Source: Microbacterium sp. LWS13-1.2
GTDB taxonomy: Bacteria; Actinomycetota; Actinomycetes; Actinomycetales; Microbacteriaceae
Direction: 5' to 3'
Length of the DNA: 64,000 bases
NCBI RefSeq assembly: GCF_040144835.1
Contig: NZ_CP151632.1
Coordinates: 1,302,001-1,366,000 of the forward strand
Shown: positions 26,986 through 36,442 of the stretch, piece by piece
Layout: each line of letters begins with the position of its first letter
Position numbering within the stretch: position 1 is the stretch's first letter
Notes under the pieces: model-generated
The model's database searches: none
Told to the model about the DNA's origin: nothing
Seen by the model: the letters and a program-made list of their open reading frames with translations, nothing else
Position numbers and translations under genes: made by a program

Positions 26986-28188
26986 TCACGCGGGGATCAC
27001 GAGGGCGACGGCGAAGACCGACACGCCTTCGGTGCGCCCGGTGAACCCGAGTCCGTCGGTGGTCGTCGCCGAGACCGCCACCGGTGCTCCGCCGAGGGCG
27101 GCCGAGAGCACCCGTTCGGCCTCGGCACGGCGGCTGGAGAAGCGGGGGCGGTTCGCCTGCACCTGCACCGACACGTTGCCCACACCCCACCCCGCCTCGC
27201 CGAGGAGGGCGACCGCGCGGCTGAGGAAGACATCCGCGTGCGCGCCCGCGTACTCCGGATGATCGGTGCCGAAGTGCGTGCCGATGTCGCCCAGGCCGGC
27301 GGCGGAGAGCAGCGCGTCGACGATGGCATGGGCCACGGCATCCCCATCGGAGTGTCCCGACAGCGGAGTCTCGCCGGGCCATTCGAGGCCGGCGAGCCAC
27401 AGCGTGCCGTCGCCGCCGAACGCGTGCACGTCCGTGCCGACGCCGACGCGAGGAATCGGATGCGGGTTCTCCAGGTGCCCGACAGCATGCGGGGCGGGCC
27501 GGGCGAGCAGATGGCGGGCACGGTCGAGGTCGGCGGCGGTCGTGATCTTGAAGGCGAGCGGATGCCCCGGCACGGCCGCAACGGCATGACCGGCCTCGGC
27601 GACCAGAGCGGCGTCGTCCGTGAAGTCGGCACGGGCCGCGGCATATGCCGCGTCGAGCACGTCACGGCGGAAGCCCTGCGGAGTCTGCGCGGCGGCGAGC
27701 TCGGACCGGTCGACGACGGCGACGATCTCGTCCGCGACGACGCGCTTGATGGTGTCGATGACCGGGAGCACCGGGATCGCGCCGGACGCCCCGGCGTCGA
27801 TGGCGGCGACGACGCGTTCGAACACCTCGGGCGGGGTCAGCGCCCGCGCCGCGTCGTGCACGAGGACGATCTCGACGTCGGCCCAGAGGGCGTCGAGTCC
27901 GGCGGCCACGGAGGCCTGGCGGGTCTCGCCACCGGGGACCACGGACACGAGGTCACGACGATCCCCTGCGGTCGCGAGCGCCTCGCTCCACGCATCGCCC
28001 TCGCGCCCGTCGGGGGCCACGATCACGACCTGCGCCGCCGGGGCGGCGAACACGCCCTCGAGCGCGTGGCGCAGGATGCTGCCGCCGTCGATGCCCACGA
28101 AGGCCTTCGGCGCACCCGCTCCGAGGCGGGTGCCGGAACCTGCGGCCACGACGACGATGCCGATGCGCGGCACGGGGGTGATCCTCAC
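26986..28188 (-). CDS. ispDF: Bifunctional IspD/IspF of the MEP isoprenoid pathway
   Basis: This 400-residue fusion has an N-terminal IspD cytidylyltransferase (1 to about 235) with [16 protein letters not shown] and [12 protein letters not shown], and a C-terminal IspF synthase (about 245-400) with [28 protein letters not shown] and DIGTHFG for metal and substrate binding. It converts MEP to CDP-ME and, after IspE acts, forms MEcPP. The fusion is known from alphaproteobacteria and some Actinobacteria. It lies downstream of carD on the same strand, the usual carD-ispD-ispF order, but a hairpin intervenes. Confidence 0.95.
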   Translation of the reverse strand: MRITPVPRIGIVVVAAGSGTRLGAGAPKAFVGIDGGSILRHALEGVFAAPAAQVVIVAPDGREGDAWSEALATAGDRRDLVSVVPGGETRQASVAAGLDALWADVEIVLVHDAARALTPPEVFERVVAAIDAGASGAIPVLPVIDTIKRVVADEIVAVVDRSELAAAQTPQGFRRDVLDAAYAAARADFTDDAALVAEAGHAVAAVPGHPLAFKITTAADLDRARHLLARPAPHAVGHLENPHPIPRVGVGTDVHAFGGDGTLWLAGLEWPGETPLSGHSDGDAVAHAIVDALLSAAGLGDIGTHFGTDHPEYAGAHADVFLSRAVALLGEAGWGVGNVSVQVQANRPRFSSRRAEAERVLSAALGGAPVAVSATTTDGLGFTGRTEGVSVFAVALVIPA

Positions 28189-28267
28189 CCGATCACGCTA
28201 TCGCGATCGGCCTCGGGCGCCGCCGCGCGCGCTGCGCCGGGCGCCGGCGAACAGGCGGCGCACACAG

Positions 28268-28297
28268 CAGAACGGCGCCCCGCGGGGCGCCGTTCTG
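28268..28297. terminator. Perfect 30-nt palindrome downstream of carD
   Basis: The arms 28268-28282 and 28283-28297 are perfectly complementary and would form a hairpin with a small central loop. It lies 6 bp beyond the carD stop, between carD and ispDF on the same strand. It probably terminates or attenuates carD transcription. Confidence 0.75.
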
Positions 28298-28303
28298 GGA
28301 GTC

Positions 28304-28786
28304 TCAGCTCGCGAGGACCTCGTCGAGGAGGACGCTCGCCTTCTCCTCGTCCGTCTTCTCGGCGAGGGCCAGCTCGGAGATCAGGATCTGCTTCGCCTTG
28401 GCGAGCATGCGCTTCTCTCCGGCCGACAGGCCGCGGTCCTGATCGCGGCGCCAGAGGTCGCGCACGACCTCGCTGACCTTGATGACGTCACCGGAGGCGA
28501 GCTTCTCGAGGTTGGCCTTGTATCGGCGCGACCAGTTGGTCGGCTCCTCCGTGAAGGGAGCGCGCAGCACCTCGAAGACCTTGTCGAGACCCTCCTTGCC
28601 GATGACATCTCGGACGCCGACCAGGTCGACGTTCTCTGCGGGGACTTCGATGATGAGATCACCCTGCGTGACGTTGAGCTTCAGATACTTCTTCGTCTCG
28701 CCCTTGATGATCCGGTCTTTGACCTCGATGATCGTTGCCGCCCCGTGGTGGGGGTAGACGACCGTCTCGCCAACCTCAAAAAGCAT
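28304..28786 (-). CDS. carD: CarD-family transcription regulator
   Basis: This 160-residue protein has an N-terminal RNA polymerase-interacting Tudor-like domain ([17 protein letters not shown]) and a helical C-terminal DNA-binding domain with [16 protein letters not shown], which contains the tryptophan that contacts the -10 upstream edge in mycobacterial CarD. CarD stabilises promoter open complexes, especially at rRNA genes, and is essential in mycobacteria. The ATG at 28786 follows AAAGGA; the longer frame is not supported. Confidence 0.95.
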   Translation of the reverse strand: MLFEVGETVVYPHHGAATIIEVKDRIIKGETKKYLKLNVTQGDLIIEVPAENVDLVGVRDVIGKEGLDKVFEVLRAPFTEEPTNWSRRYKANLEKLASGDVIKVSEVVRDLWRRDQDRGLSAGEKRMLAKAKQILISELALAEKTDEEKASVLLDEVLAS

Positions 28787-28963
28787 GGAGTTATGTCCTT
28801 TCGGCAACCTCCAGGATACCACAGGAGAAATACGCTAAGGTTCTCCGCCCCACCGGCCGGGGCGTGGCACATCCCCCACCGGGCATCGGCCGCGGAGGTG
28901 CTCCGCGCGCTCGGCGACGAGCCCCTAGAATGCTGGAGAACCGTCATCCGTCTAGGAGGATCC

Positions 28964-29494
28964 GTGATCTCGATACACCGCCGCAGCGGTTCTACGCGCG
29001 GACGATCCGCGGCGGCCCCCGGCACCCGCAATCGCCGGCTGATCGCGTCGCTGGCCGTCGGCGGCGCCCTCGTCCTCACCGCCACCGGGTGCAGCATGAT
29101 CTCGCCCCAGGCGACCACGATCGCGTACTCGGCCGCCGAGGGCACGAACGTCTACGGCTCCGGCCCCCTCGAGGTGCGCAACGCCCTCATCGTGGCGAAC
29201 GAGGACGGCTCCGAGGGCAACTTCGTCGCCGCGATCATCAACCGCACCGACGACTCGCACACCCTCAACGTCGAGATCGGCGAGGACGGCGTCGCCCTGA
29301 CGGTGCGCGTCCCCGCCAACACGACGGTGAGCCTCGGCTCCGAAGAGGACGAGCCGCTGCTGATCGAAGAGCTCGACGCTCTGCCCGGCACGGACGTCAC
29401 GGCCTTCTTCCAGTCCGGCGACGCCGAGGGCACGCTGGTCTCCGTGCCGGTTCTCGACGGCTCGCTCGACTACCTCTCCGCGCTCGCCCCCTGA
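28964..29494 (+). CDS. Small secreted lipoprotein of unknown function
   Basis: This 176-residue protein starts with GTG at 28964 after AGGAGGA. A basic N-terminus is followed by a hydrophobic segment and a lipobox-like VLTATGC (cysteine near residue 43), then about 130 residues of beta-rich sequence including VRVPANTTVSLGSEED. The mature part may adopt an Ig-like or copper-chaperone-like fold, but I recognise no family. It is adjacent to the convergent regX3-senX3 genes and is separated from them by a terminator. Confidence 0.75.
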   Translation: MISIHRRSGSTRGRSAAAPGTRNRRLIASLAVGGALVLTATGCSMISPQATTIAYSAAEGTNVYGSGPLEVRNALIVANEDGSEGNFVAAIINRTDDSHTLNVEIGEDGVALTVRVPANTTVSLGSEEDEPLLIEELDALPGTDVTAFFQSGDAEGTLVSVPVLDGSLDYLSALAP

Positions 29495-29514
29495 GCGGAC
29501 GCGTCGCACGCACC

Positions 29515-29550
29515 ACGAAGAGGGCGCCCCGGTCGGGGCGCCCTCTTCGT
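29515..29550. terminator. Bidirectional hairpin between lipoprotein gene and regX3
   Basis: A perfect 16-bp stem (29515-29530 with 29535-29550) with loop GGTC lies between two convergent genes. Confidence 0.9.
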
Positions 29551-29563
29551 TCGTCTGCCGCGC

Positions 29564-30247
29564 TCAGCCCTCGAAGCGGTAGCCCAGACCGCGGACGGTG
29601 ACCAGCATCTCGGGGGATCCCGGGTTCCTCTCGATGCGCGAGCGGATCCGCTTGATGTGCACGTCGAGCGTCTTGGTGTCGCCGAAGTAGTCGCTCCCCC
29701 ACACCCGGTCGATGAGCTGCCCACGGGTGAGCACCCGGCCGGCGTTGCGCATCAGCACCTCGAGCAGCTCGAATTCCTTGAGCGGCATGTTGATCTCGCC
29801 GCCCTCGACCGCCACGGTGTGCCGGTCGATGTCGAGCACCACACGCCCGCCCTCGAGCACGCGATCCTCGAGGTCTGTGTCGATCTGCGAGAAGCGCCGC
29901 AGCACGGCACGCATGCGCGCCAGCAGCTCACGGGCCGAGTAGGGCTTGGTGACGTAATCGTCCGCGCCGAGCTCGAGCCCCACGACGATGTCGACCTCGG
30001 AGTCCTTGGCCGTCAGCATGATGATCGGCACCGCCGAGGTGGTCCGGATCTGCCGGCACACCTCGGTCCCCGGCATCCCGGGCAGCATGAGGTCGAGCAG
30101 TACGATGTCGGCGCCGCGCTCCCGGAACGAGGCGAGGGCGGCGGGACCGTCCTCGGCGATCTCGACGTCGTACCCCTCGCGGCGCAGGAGGTAGGCGAGC
30201 GGGTCGGCGAGATCGGGCTCGTCCTCGACGATCAAGACGCGGGTCAT
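29564..30247 (-). CDS. regX3: Phosphate-responsive response regulator (RegX3/PhoP family)
   Basis: This 227-residue OmpR-family regulator has acidic residues EDE near 8-10, phospho-acceptor D in LLDLMLPGMPG, T in MLTAKDSEVD and K in DDYVTKPYSA. The winged-helix DNA-binding domain ends VTVRGLGYRFEG. Its partner kinase overlaps it (ATGA), and phoU is divergent from the pair. That is the order of mycobacterial senX3-regX3 and streptomycete phoR-phoP, which control phosphate-starvation genes. PHO boxes before phoU and pstS in this window are its likely targets. Confidence 0.92.
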   Translation of the reverse strand: MTRVLIVEDEPDLADPLAYLLRREGYDVEIAEDGPAALASFRERGADIVLLDLMLPGMPGTEVCRQIRTTSAVPIIMLTAKDSEVDIVVGLELGADDYVTKPYSARELLARMRAVLRRFSQIDTDLEDRVLEGGRVVLDIDRHTVAVEGGEINMPLKEFELLEVLMRNAGRVLTRGQLIDRVWGSDYFGDTKTLDVHIKRIRSRIERNPGSPEMLVTVRGLGYRFEG

Positions 30248-31563
30248 GCGGGGTCTCCATTCCTGCCGGAGGCGAGGTTCTTGCCGGCAGCAGGGCCGAC
30301 GATGGTTCGGGGGGCGGTCGCGCCGCCGGCAGCGGAGGTCGCACCGACGGCGGGGCCGGTGGCCCCGGTGGAGGTCGCGGCCGGCCGCTTCTTCTTACGC
30401 CCGCGCTTGGGTGCCGGGTCGAGGTCAGGGGCGTCGATCTGCGGCAGCCGGATGGTGAACGTCGACCCGCGGCCAGGGCGCGACCACAGCCGCACCTCGC
30501 CGCCGTGCCGCTGGACCGCATGCTTGACGATGGACAGTCCGAGGCCGCTGCCGCCGGTGCGGCGCGCTCGGGCCGGATCGGCGCGGTAGAAGCGCTCGAA
30601 GACACGGTCCTGCTCGCCCTCGGCGATGCCGATCCCGCGGTCGGTCACGGTGATCTCGACGACGCGGTCCGCGGCCTTGATGCCGACCCCCACGCTCGAG
30701 CCGCGGGGCGAGTAAGCGATGGCGTTCGCGATGAGGTTGCCGACGGCCTCGCTCAGGATCTGCGCGTCGCCGCGGACGTAAAGGCCGCGGGCGCCGCCTC
30801 GCACCACCTCGACGCCGGCCGAATCGGCCTGAATGGCGTGCGCGTCCAACGCGGAGGCGATGACCTCGTCGACCGAGACGTCCCGCTGCGGCAGCTCGTC
30901 GGATGCCTGCAGTCGCGAGAGGTTCATGATGCGCGACGTGAGCAGTGCGAGCCGGTTCGCCTCGGCCTGCAGCCGCGTCGCGAAGATCCGCACCTGCGGC
31001 GGGTCATCGGATGCCGACTCGATGGCTTCGGCGAGCAGGCTCACCGCGCCCACCGGCGTCTTGAGCTCGTGACTCGTGTTGGCGACGAAGTCGCGGCGCA
31101 TCTCTTCGACGCGCTCGCGTTCGGTGATGTCGCGGAGCACGAACAGGGTCAGCCGCGGCGAGATCCGCGACGCCCGGACCACCACGAGACGAGGCTCCGC
31201 CGGCGGGGCGCCCCGGCGCATGCGCATGGTCTCGGTCGCACTGGTCTCGGTCGCGACCGCGTCGCTCGTGCGCACACGGCGCACCAGGGCGCGCAGCTCG
31301 TCGTTCGGGAGCGTGCCGCCCTCCACGAGGTCGAAGGCGGCGGCGGCCGCCGACGCCGCCAGGACCGTGAACGACGCGTCGACCACGAGCGCGGCGTCAT
31401 CCATGCCGTGGAGCACGCCGCGGACGCCGTCGGGAATCTCTACAGACATCTCCGCGTGCGCACGATCGCGCGCCCGCATCGCCGCGACGACGACGGCGGA
31501 GATCGAACCGCCGATGATGATCCCCGCGAGGAGGGCGAGCAGCGCGAGCTGCGTCGTGTCCAT
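30244..31563 (-). CDS. senX3: Phosphate-sensing histidine kinase (SenX3/PhoR family)
   Basis: This 439-residue kinase has an N-terminal membrane segment (ALLALLAGIIIGGSISAVVVAAM), a PAS-like cytoplasmic sensor domain, the H-box DFVANTSHELKTPVGAVSLL, N box NAIAYSP and G boxes DRGIGIAE and GGSGLGLSIV. The C-terminal tail (about the last 55 residues) is Ala/Gly/Pro-rich and basic and has no recognised domain. Its stop overlaps the regX3 start. It shares the PHO-box-containing 171-bp intergenic region with phoU. It probably reads the state of PstSCAB through PhoU. Confidence 0.93.
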   Translation of the reverse strand: MDTTQLALLALLAGIIIGGSISAVVVAAMRARDRAHAEMSVEIPDGVRGVLHGMDDAALVVDASFTVLAASAAAAAFDLVEGGTLPNDELRALVRRVRTSDAVATETSATETMRMRRGAPPAEPRLVVVRASRISPRLTLFVLRDITERERVEEMRRDFVANTSHELKTPVGAVSLLAEAIESASDDPPQVRIFATRLQAEANRLALLTSRIMNLSRLQASDELPQRDVSVDEVIASALDAHAIQADSAGVEVVRGGARGLYVRGDAQILSEAVGNLIANAIAYSPRGSSVGVGIKAADRVVEITVTDRGIGIAEGEQDRVFERFYRADPARARRTGGSGLGLSIVKHAVQRHGGEVRLWSRPGRGSTFTIRLPQIDAPDLDPAPKRGRKKKRPAATSTGATGPAVGATSAAGGATAPRTIVGPAAGKNLASGRNGDPA

Positions 31564-31635
31564 GCGACCAGCGTAGAGCCACGCTCACGGTGGGGTTTGA
31601 CGCGAACGGGAAGGACTCCGCATCGGCCGGGTACT

Positions 31636-31668
31636 GTTCACCGCGGAGGCACCATCCGTTAACCTTCC
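31636..31668. promoter_or_regulatory. PHO box between senX3 and phoU
   Basis: Three 11-nt units in tandem: GTTCACC-N4 (31636), AGGCACC-N4 (31647) and GTTAACC-N4 (31658). This is the streptomycete PhoP-binding pattern of direct repeats of GTTCACC every 11 nt. The middle unit is the least conserved. It can serve phoU on one side and senX3-regX3 on the other. Confidence 0.75.
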
Positions 31669-31734
31669 CTGGCGACAATCGGCGGGGCGCGGGGCCGAGC
31701 CTCATCCCCCGAAACCCATGAAAGGTGCGTCGGA

Positions 31735-32412
31735 ATGCGCGAAGTCTTCCACCAGTCCCTCGAGGACGTGCAGGGGCGTCTCGTCGAGATCGCCGAACTC
31801 GTCACGGTCGCCATCGACAAGGCGACGCGCGCGTTCGGCACGAGCGACGTCGCCCTGGCGGAGGAGGTCATCGAGGCCGACGCGGTCATCGACGAGAAGG
31901 CCGTCGAGCTCGACGAGCTCGCGATCGAGATCCTCGCGCGTCAGCAGCCGGTGGCCCGCGACCTGCGCATCGTCGTGAGCGCGCTGCGCATGAGCGCATC
32001 GCTCGAGCGGATGGGTGACATCGCCGAGCACATCGCGCAGCTCACCCGCATGCGCTTCCCCGAGCGAGCCATCCCCAAGGGGCTGAAGTCGACCTTCCTG
32101 AAGATGGGCGAGCTCGACGTCGAGGCGGCTCGCCAGCTGACCGAGCTGCTGCGCACCCAGGACGGCGACCTCATCGACGAGATCCGCAACGCCGACGACA
32201 AGCTCGACGAGCTGCACGTGTCGGTGTTCGAGAAGGTGCTGAGCGACAGCTGGCAGGGCGACCCGTCGGCCACCGTCGACGCGACGCTCGCCAGCCGCTA
32301 CCACGAGCGCTTCGGCGACCACGCCGTCTCGGTGGCGAAGAAGGTCGCCTACCTGTCGACGGGCGACTGGACGACGAGCACCGACACCATCGACGTGGTG
32401 ACCCCGCAGTAG
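31735..32412 (+). CDS. phoU: Phosphate signalling protein PhoU
   Basis: This 225-residue protein has two PhoU repeats of three helices each. Each repeat contains the metal-cluster motif, ExxxD-type at EADAVIDEKAVELDE and at IRNADDKLDELHVSVF. PhoU links the Pst transporter to the SenX3/PhoR kinase and represses phosphate-starvation signalling when phosphate is ample. It is divergent from senX3 behind a PHO box. The ATG follows AAAGG. A perfect hairpin follows the stop. Confidence 0.95.
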   Translation: MREVFHQSLEDVQGRLVEIAELVTVAIDKATRAFGTSDVALAEEVIEADAVIDEKAVELDELAIEILARQQPVARDLRIVVSALRMSASLERMGDIAEHIAQLTRMRFPERAIPKGLKSTFLKMGELDVEAARQLTELLRTQDGDLIDEIRNADDKLDELHVSVFEKVLSDSWQGDPSATVDATLASRYHERFGDHAVSVAKKVAYLSTGDWTTSTDTIDVVTPQ

Positions 32413-32440
32413 CCCAGACGCTACCGCCACGCGGAACAGC

Positions 32441-32475
32441 AAGCGCGGATGCCTCGGGGGGAGGCATCCGCGCTT
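32441..32475. terminator. Bidirectional hairpin between phoU and gpmA
   Basis: A perfect 15-bp stem (32441-32455 with 32461-32475) with a GGGGG loop lies between convergent genes. The stem contains the local word GGATGCC. Confidence 0.88.
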
Positions 32476-32491
32476 CTCTGCGCGTCTGGGG

Positions 32492-33241
32492 TCAGGCCTT
32501 GCCCTGATTGGCGACCGCGGCGGCCCCGGCGGCGGCGGCCTCGGGGTCGAGGTACTCCCCCGGGCTGAGCGGCTCGAGGTTCTCGTCGAGGCGGTACACC
32601 AGCGGGATGCCGGTGGGGATGTTGAGCTCCGAGATGTCGGCGTCGCTGATGCCGTCGAGGTGCTTGACCAGCCCGCGCAGGGAGTTGCCGTGCGCCGTCA
32701 CGAGGACGGTCTTGCCGGCCTTGAGGTCGGGGACGATGTCGCTGTGCCAGTACGGCAGCATGCGGTCGATCACGATCTTCAGCGACTCGGTGTCGGGCAC
32801 CTCGCCGTCGATGCCCACGTAGCGCGGGTCGCCGACCTGACTGTACTGGTCGTCGGCAGCCAGCGGCGGCGGCGGCACGTCGAACGAGCGGCGCCACAGC
32901 ATGAACTGCTCGTTGCCGAACTCCTCGAGGGTCTGCGCCTTGTCCTTGCCCTGCAGAGCGCCGTAGTGCCGCTCGTTCAGGCGCCACGAGCGCTTCACCG
33001 GGATCCAGAGGCGGTCAGCCGCGTCGAGGGCGATGTCGGCGGTCTGGATGGCGCGGCTCAGCACCGAGGTGTGGAGGACGTCAGGGAGGATGCCGGACTC
33101 GGCGAGCAGCTCGCCGCCGCGCGCGGCCTCGGCCTTGCCCTGGTCGGTGAGGCGGACGTCGACCCAGCCCGTGAACTGGTTGGTCTTGTTCCACTCGCTC
33201 TGGCCGTGACGGAGGAGGATCAGCGTATAGGGCGCGGTCAT
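32492..33241 (-). CDS. gpmA: 2,3-bisphosphoglycerate-dependent phosphoglycerate mutase
   Basis: This 249-residue protein has the dPGM phosphohistidine motif [10 protein letters not shown] at the N-terminus, [15 protein letters not shown] and [16 protein letters not shown] with the second histidine. It interconverts 3- and 2-phosphoglycerate in glycolysis. ATG 33241 gives the standard length; an ATG three codons upstream (33250) is an alternative. It faces phoU across a terminator. Confidence 0.95.
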   Translation of the reverse strand: MTAPYTLILLRHGQSEWNKTNQFTGWVDVRLTDQGKAEAARGGELLAESGILPDVLHTSVLSRAIQTADIALDAADRLWIPVKRSWRLNERHYGALQGKDKAQTLEEFGNEQFMLWRRSFDVPPPPLAADDQYSQVGDPRYVGIDGEVPDTESLKIVIDRMLPYWHSDIVPDLKAGKTVLVTAHGNSLRGLVKHLDGISDADISELNIPTGIPLVYRLDENLEPLSPGEYLDPEAAAAGAAAVANQGKA

Positions 33242-33340
33242 GCGCCCCATGATATCCGGGCGATGCCGCCCGCCCCGGCGCTGTGTCGGCGGGCGGGACC
33301 CGTCAGCTCGACCGTGGCGACGGCCTGGCATCATGGGGGG

Positions 33341-34159
33341 ATGGCGCGGGGACCGGTCGGGCAGATCACGCGCGGCACGACCGGGACCAACCGGCTGCGG
33401 CGCGTGGATCGCTGGATCGCGCGGCAGCCCGCTCTCCGCCGGGCCGCGGATCCGCTCGTGGTCGATCTCGGCTACGGCGCGAGCGGCGTCACCGCGCTCG
33501 AGCTGCACTCCCGGCTCGCGCACGTCCGCCCGGACGTCGAGGTGCTGGGTCTCGAGATCGATCCGGCGCGTGTGACGCGCGCCCGCGCGCAGCTCGAGCA
33601 GGTGCGCAGCGGCGGCACCTCGTTCGCACGGGATGCGCGGGTCTCGTTCGCGCGCGGCGGGTTCGAGGTGCCCGTGGCCGGCGGCCGCCGGCCGGCCGTC
33701 GTGCGGGCATTCAACGTCCTGCGCCAGTACGACGAGGCCGAGGTCGCCGAGGCCTGGGGGACGATGGCCGCGCGTCTCGCCTTCGACGGGCTTCTCGTCG
33801 AAGGCACCTGCGACGAGATCGGGCGGATCGCGACCTGGGCCGCGATCGGCCCCGACGCGGCACCGCGGACCCTCACGGTGTCACTGCGGCTGGCCGGGCT
33901 GGAGCATCCGTCCGTCGCCGCGGAGCGGCTTCCGAAAGCTCTCATCCACCGGAACGTCCCCGGCGAGCGCGTGCACGCGTTCCTGGCCGCCCTCGACGCC
34001 GAGTGGGAACGCGCGGCGAGCGTCTCGCCGTTCGGGCCGGTGCATCGCTGGCGCACGTCGCTTTCCGCGCTCGTCGAGGGCGGATGGCCGGTCCTCGAAC
34101 GGTCGCGGTGGCGCCTGGGCGAGGTCACCGTCCCCTGGGAGGCCGTCGCGCCGCGCTGA
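33341..34159 (+). CDS. Class I SAM-dependent methyltransferase-like protein
   Basis: This 272-residue protein has the SAM-binding motif [16 protein letters not shown] and an acidic residue at the end of strand 2 ([14 protein letters not shown]). [13 protein letters not shown] follows as the motif-IV region. The glycine loop reads GYGASG instead of GxGxG, so binding should be tested. The substrate is unknown. It is encoded as a single gene, convergent with the FUSC gene. Confidence 0.78.
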   Translation: MARGPVGQITRGTTGTNRLRRVDRWIARQPALRRAADPLVVDLGYGASGVTALELHSRLAHVRPDVEVLGLEIDPARVTRARAQLEQVRSGGTSFARDARVSFARGGFEVPVAGGRRPAVVRAFNVLRQYDEAEVAEAWGTMAARLAFDGLLVEGTCDEIGRIATWAAIGPDAAPRTLTVSLRLAGLEHPSVAAERLPKALIHRNVPGERVHAFLAALDAEWERAASVSPFGPVHRWRTSLSALVEGGWPVLERSRWRLGEVTVPWEAVAPR

Positions 34160-34169
34160 CCCCGGATCC

Positions 34170-35282
34170 TCACACCCGCGGCAGCAGGGCGCGCGCCTCG
34201 GCCGACGGCATGCCGGTTGCGGTGAGAAGGTCGACCGCGAGAGGGCGCAGCGCCGTGATGAGGTACTGCTCGCCCTGCGAGCCGTCAGGCAGGATCTGTG
34301 CCGGGTCGAGACGGGTCGCCACCGCCCGCACCGCCTCCTGGGCGGCGGGCTGGAACGAGATGTCGTCGAGGCTCTCGCCGACGAGGGAGGCGCCACGCAT
34401 CAGCTCGGCCAGGAGCTCCGCCGGCACCGGGCGGCGCTGGCCGTCGTCGCACAGGTACACCGCCCGGCGGGCGACCACGCGAAGATTGCGCGTGGCGAAG
34501 TCCATGGCCTGCAGCACCGTCTGATGGCGCCGCAGCTCGGCGCGCTGGGGACGCAGCCACGGCGAGAATCCGGCCACCGCGAGTCCCGACTCCAGCGACG
34601 CGCGCCATTCGTCGATCCGGGGGCCGATCGCCCGGGCCTTCTCGAGCCCTCGTGTCGCCCGCAGCGCATCGCCGCGGCGGAGCGCCTGCACGATGGTGCG
34701 CGCGGCGGCATCGGCCGCCGCGAACACGGCGTGTCCGTCTCTCGCCTCCTCGCTGCGGGGGTTGCGCGGGATGAGCGCGGTCACGACGAGGGCGGCCACA
34801 CCGCCCACGATCCCGTCGATGAGCCGGGAGAAGGGCTGCGACGCCGGCAGCGACATCACGATCGACGCCTGGATCCCGGCCATGATCGCGAACGGCGGAT
34901 ACGGCGACAGGAACCGGGCGACGAGCAGCGTGACACCCAGCGCGAGCGCGAGCTGCCACCACCCCGGCCCGACGACCACGACGAAGCCCTCGGCGACGAG
35001 GATGCCCACCAGCATCCCGACGACGGTCTCCAGCACGCGGCGAGGACGGGCGTCGCGCACGAGGCCGAGGCTCGAGATCGTGACGGTCGCCGCGAGCAGC
35101 GGCGCCGGATGCCCCACCACGTAGTGCGCGAAGGCCCACGCTGCGGTCGCGGCCACCGTGATCTGCACGATCGCGATCGCGGATCCGCGGACGCGCGCCA
35201 GCTGCGGCCGCAGATCGAGCCGGGCGCGCCAGCCCGTGGGCACGGTCTGGGTGATCGCGGCGGTGTCGCCGTCGCCGCTCAC
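34170..35282 (-). CDS. FUSC-family (aromatic-acid exporter-like) membrane protein
   Basis: This 370-residue protein starts at GTG 35282 after AGGAG. It has about six closely spaced N-terminal helices (about 35-160, including IAIVQITVAATAAWAFAHYVV and LLAATVTISSLGL) and a long cytoplasmic helical domain. The layout matches FUSC/ArAE proteins that export aromatic acids or stress-related compounds. The start lies 11 bp after the ygfZ stop, so it is probably co-transcribed with ygfZ. Confidence 0.8.
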   Translation of the reverse strand: MSGDGDTAAITQTVPTGWRARLDLRPQLARVRGSAIAIVQITVAATAAWAFAHYVVGHPAPLLAATVTISSLGLVRDARPRRVLETVVGMLVGILVAEGFVVVVGPGWWQLALALGVTLLVARFLSPYPPFAIMAGIQASIVMSLPASQPFSRLIDGIVGGVAALVVTALIPRNPRSEEARDGHAVFAAADAAARTIVQALRRGDALRATRGLEKARAIGPRIDEWRASLESGLAVAGFSPWLRPQRAELRRHQTVLQAMDFATRNLRVVARRAVYLCDDGQRRPVPAELLAELMRGASLVGESLDDISFQPAAQEAVRAVATRLDPAQILPDGSQGEQYLITALRPLAVDLLTATGMPSAEARALLPRV

Positions 35283-35293
35283 CGCCGCCGCTC

Positions 35294-36400
35294 CTACTGC
35301 GCTGCCGCGCGCCGCGACAGCCGGGTGATCCGGGGGACGTTCGCCGTGGCGCCGGCGTCGGGCGGCACGACGACCTCTTGCGCCGCGGCGATGCGGCCGT
35401 CGGCGGTATCCACCGTGAGCGGCGCGTCGACCGGAGTGGTGCGGCGCACGACCGCCAGGGCGATGGGCCCCTCCTCGTAGTGAAGCGCCGCGGACGTCAC
35501 GATGCCGACCGCGTCGTCGCCGACCCGCACCGCAGCACCATGCTCGGGCAGGACGCTGTCCGAGCCGTCGAGCTGCAGGGCGACGAGCCGTCGCGGCGGG
35601 TGGCCGAGATTGTGCACCTTCGCGATGGTCTCCTGGCCGCGGTAGCACCCCTTGTCGAGGTGGACGGCGGTGCGCAGCCAGTCGAGCTCGTGCGGCAGCG
35701 CGCGCTCGTCGACATCGGCCGTCCACCGCGGCCGCCATGCCGCGACGCGGAGCGCGTCGACCGCTGCGAGCCCGGCGAGCTCGAGATCACCGGCGGCCGC
35801 GGCATCCGCGATCCGCTGCTCCTCGTCACGCGTCACGATCGCCTCGGCCCAGTCGCGGTCGGCACCGGGGTGCGGGTCGACCGGGGCGTATGCGTGCCCG
35901 CCGGGCGTGACGGACGGCCACGGGTCGTGCCACACGACGGGCATGCCGGACGGCGCGGCGGGCGAGATGCGCTCGAGCGCCGCGGCGGTGCCGCCGACCA
36001 CCGTGTACTCGTCGTCGGCGATGCGCGGGTCGACGCGCAGCCGGAAGCGCATCTTGCGCAGCCAGTCGAAGAGGCCGTCGACGTCCGCCCGGTCGGCGAT
36101 CAGCCAGGTGGTCTCGCCGTCGTCGAGGACGGATGCCGCATGCTCGACGTGTCCTTGCGGATCGAGGATGAGAAGCTCCGTGCTCACGCCGGGCTGAAGG
36201 CGCGCCAGCGCCTGCGACGACAGCGAGTCGAGCCAGGTCAGCCGGTCCTCGCCGGGAACCGCGATGACCGCGCGGTCGCGGCGCGGCGCGATCGCGGCGC
36301 CTGCGGCGAGACGACGCTGCTCCACGAGGGGGCTGCCCACGTGCTGCAGACCGGCGTCGTCGACGACGGCGCCGGGGACGGCGGCGAACGGGTCAGTCAT
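35294..36400 (-). CDS. ygfZ: YgfZ/GcvT-like folate-binding Fe-S maintenance protein
   Basis: This 368-residue protein has the GcvT fold with the YgfZ signature KGCYRGQE, whose cysteine is required in E. coli YgfZ. YgfZ uses tetrahydrofolate to help repair or assemble Fe-S clusters, for example in MiaB. N-terminal GEDRLTWLDSLSSQ and C-terminal barrel domains are intact. It is followed by the FUSC gene on the same strand and preceded by the nitrobindin-like gene. Confidence 0.92.
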   Translation of the reverse strand: MTDPFAAVPGAVVDDAGLQHVGSPLVEQRRLAAGAAIAPRRDRAVIAVPGEDRLTWLDSLSSQALARLQPGVSTELLILDPQGHVEHAASVLDDGETTWLIADRADVDGLFDWLRKMRFRLRVDPRIADDEYTVVGGTAAALERISPAAPSGMPVVWHDPWPSVTPGGHAYAPVDPHPGADRDWAEAIVTRDEEQRIADAAAAGDLELAGLAAVDALRVAAWRPRWTADVDERALPHELDWLRTAVHLDKGCYRGQETIAKVHNLGHPPRRLVALQLDGSDSVLPEHGAAVRVGDDAVGIVTSAALHYEEGPIALAVVRRTTPVDAPLTVDTADGRIAAAQEVVVPPDAGATANVPRITRLSRRAAAQ

Positions 36401-36442
36401 CGATCACTCTGCTCATTTCGGGGAGTGCTCATTCCACAGCGC

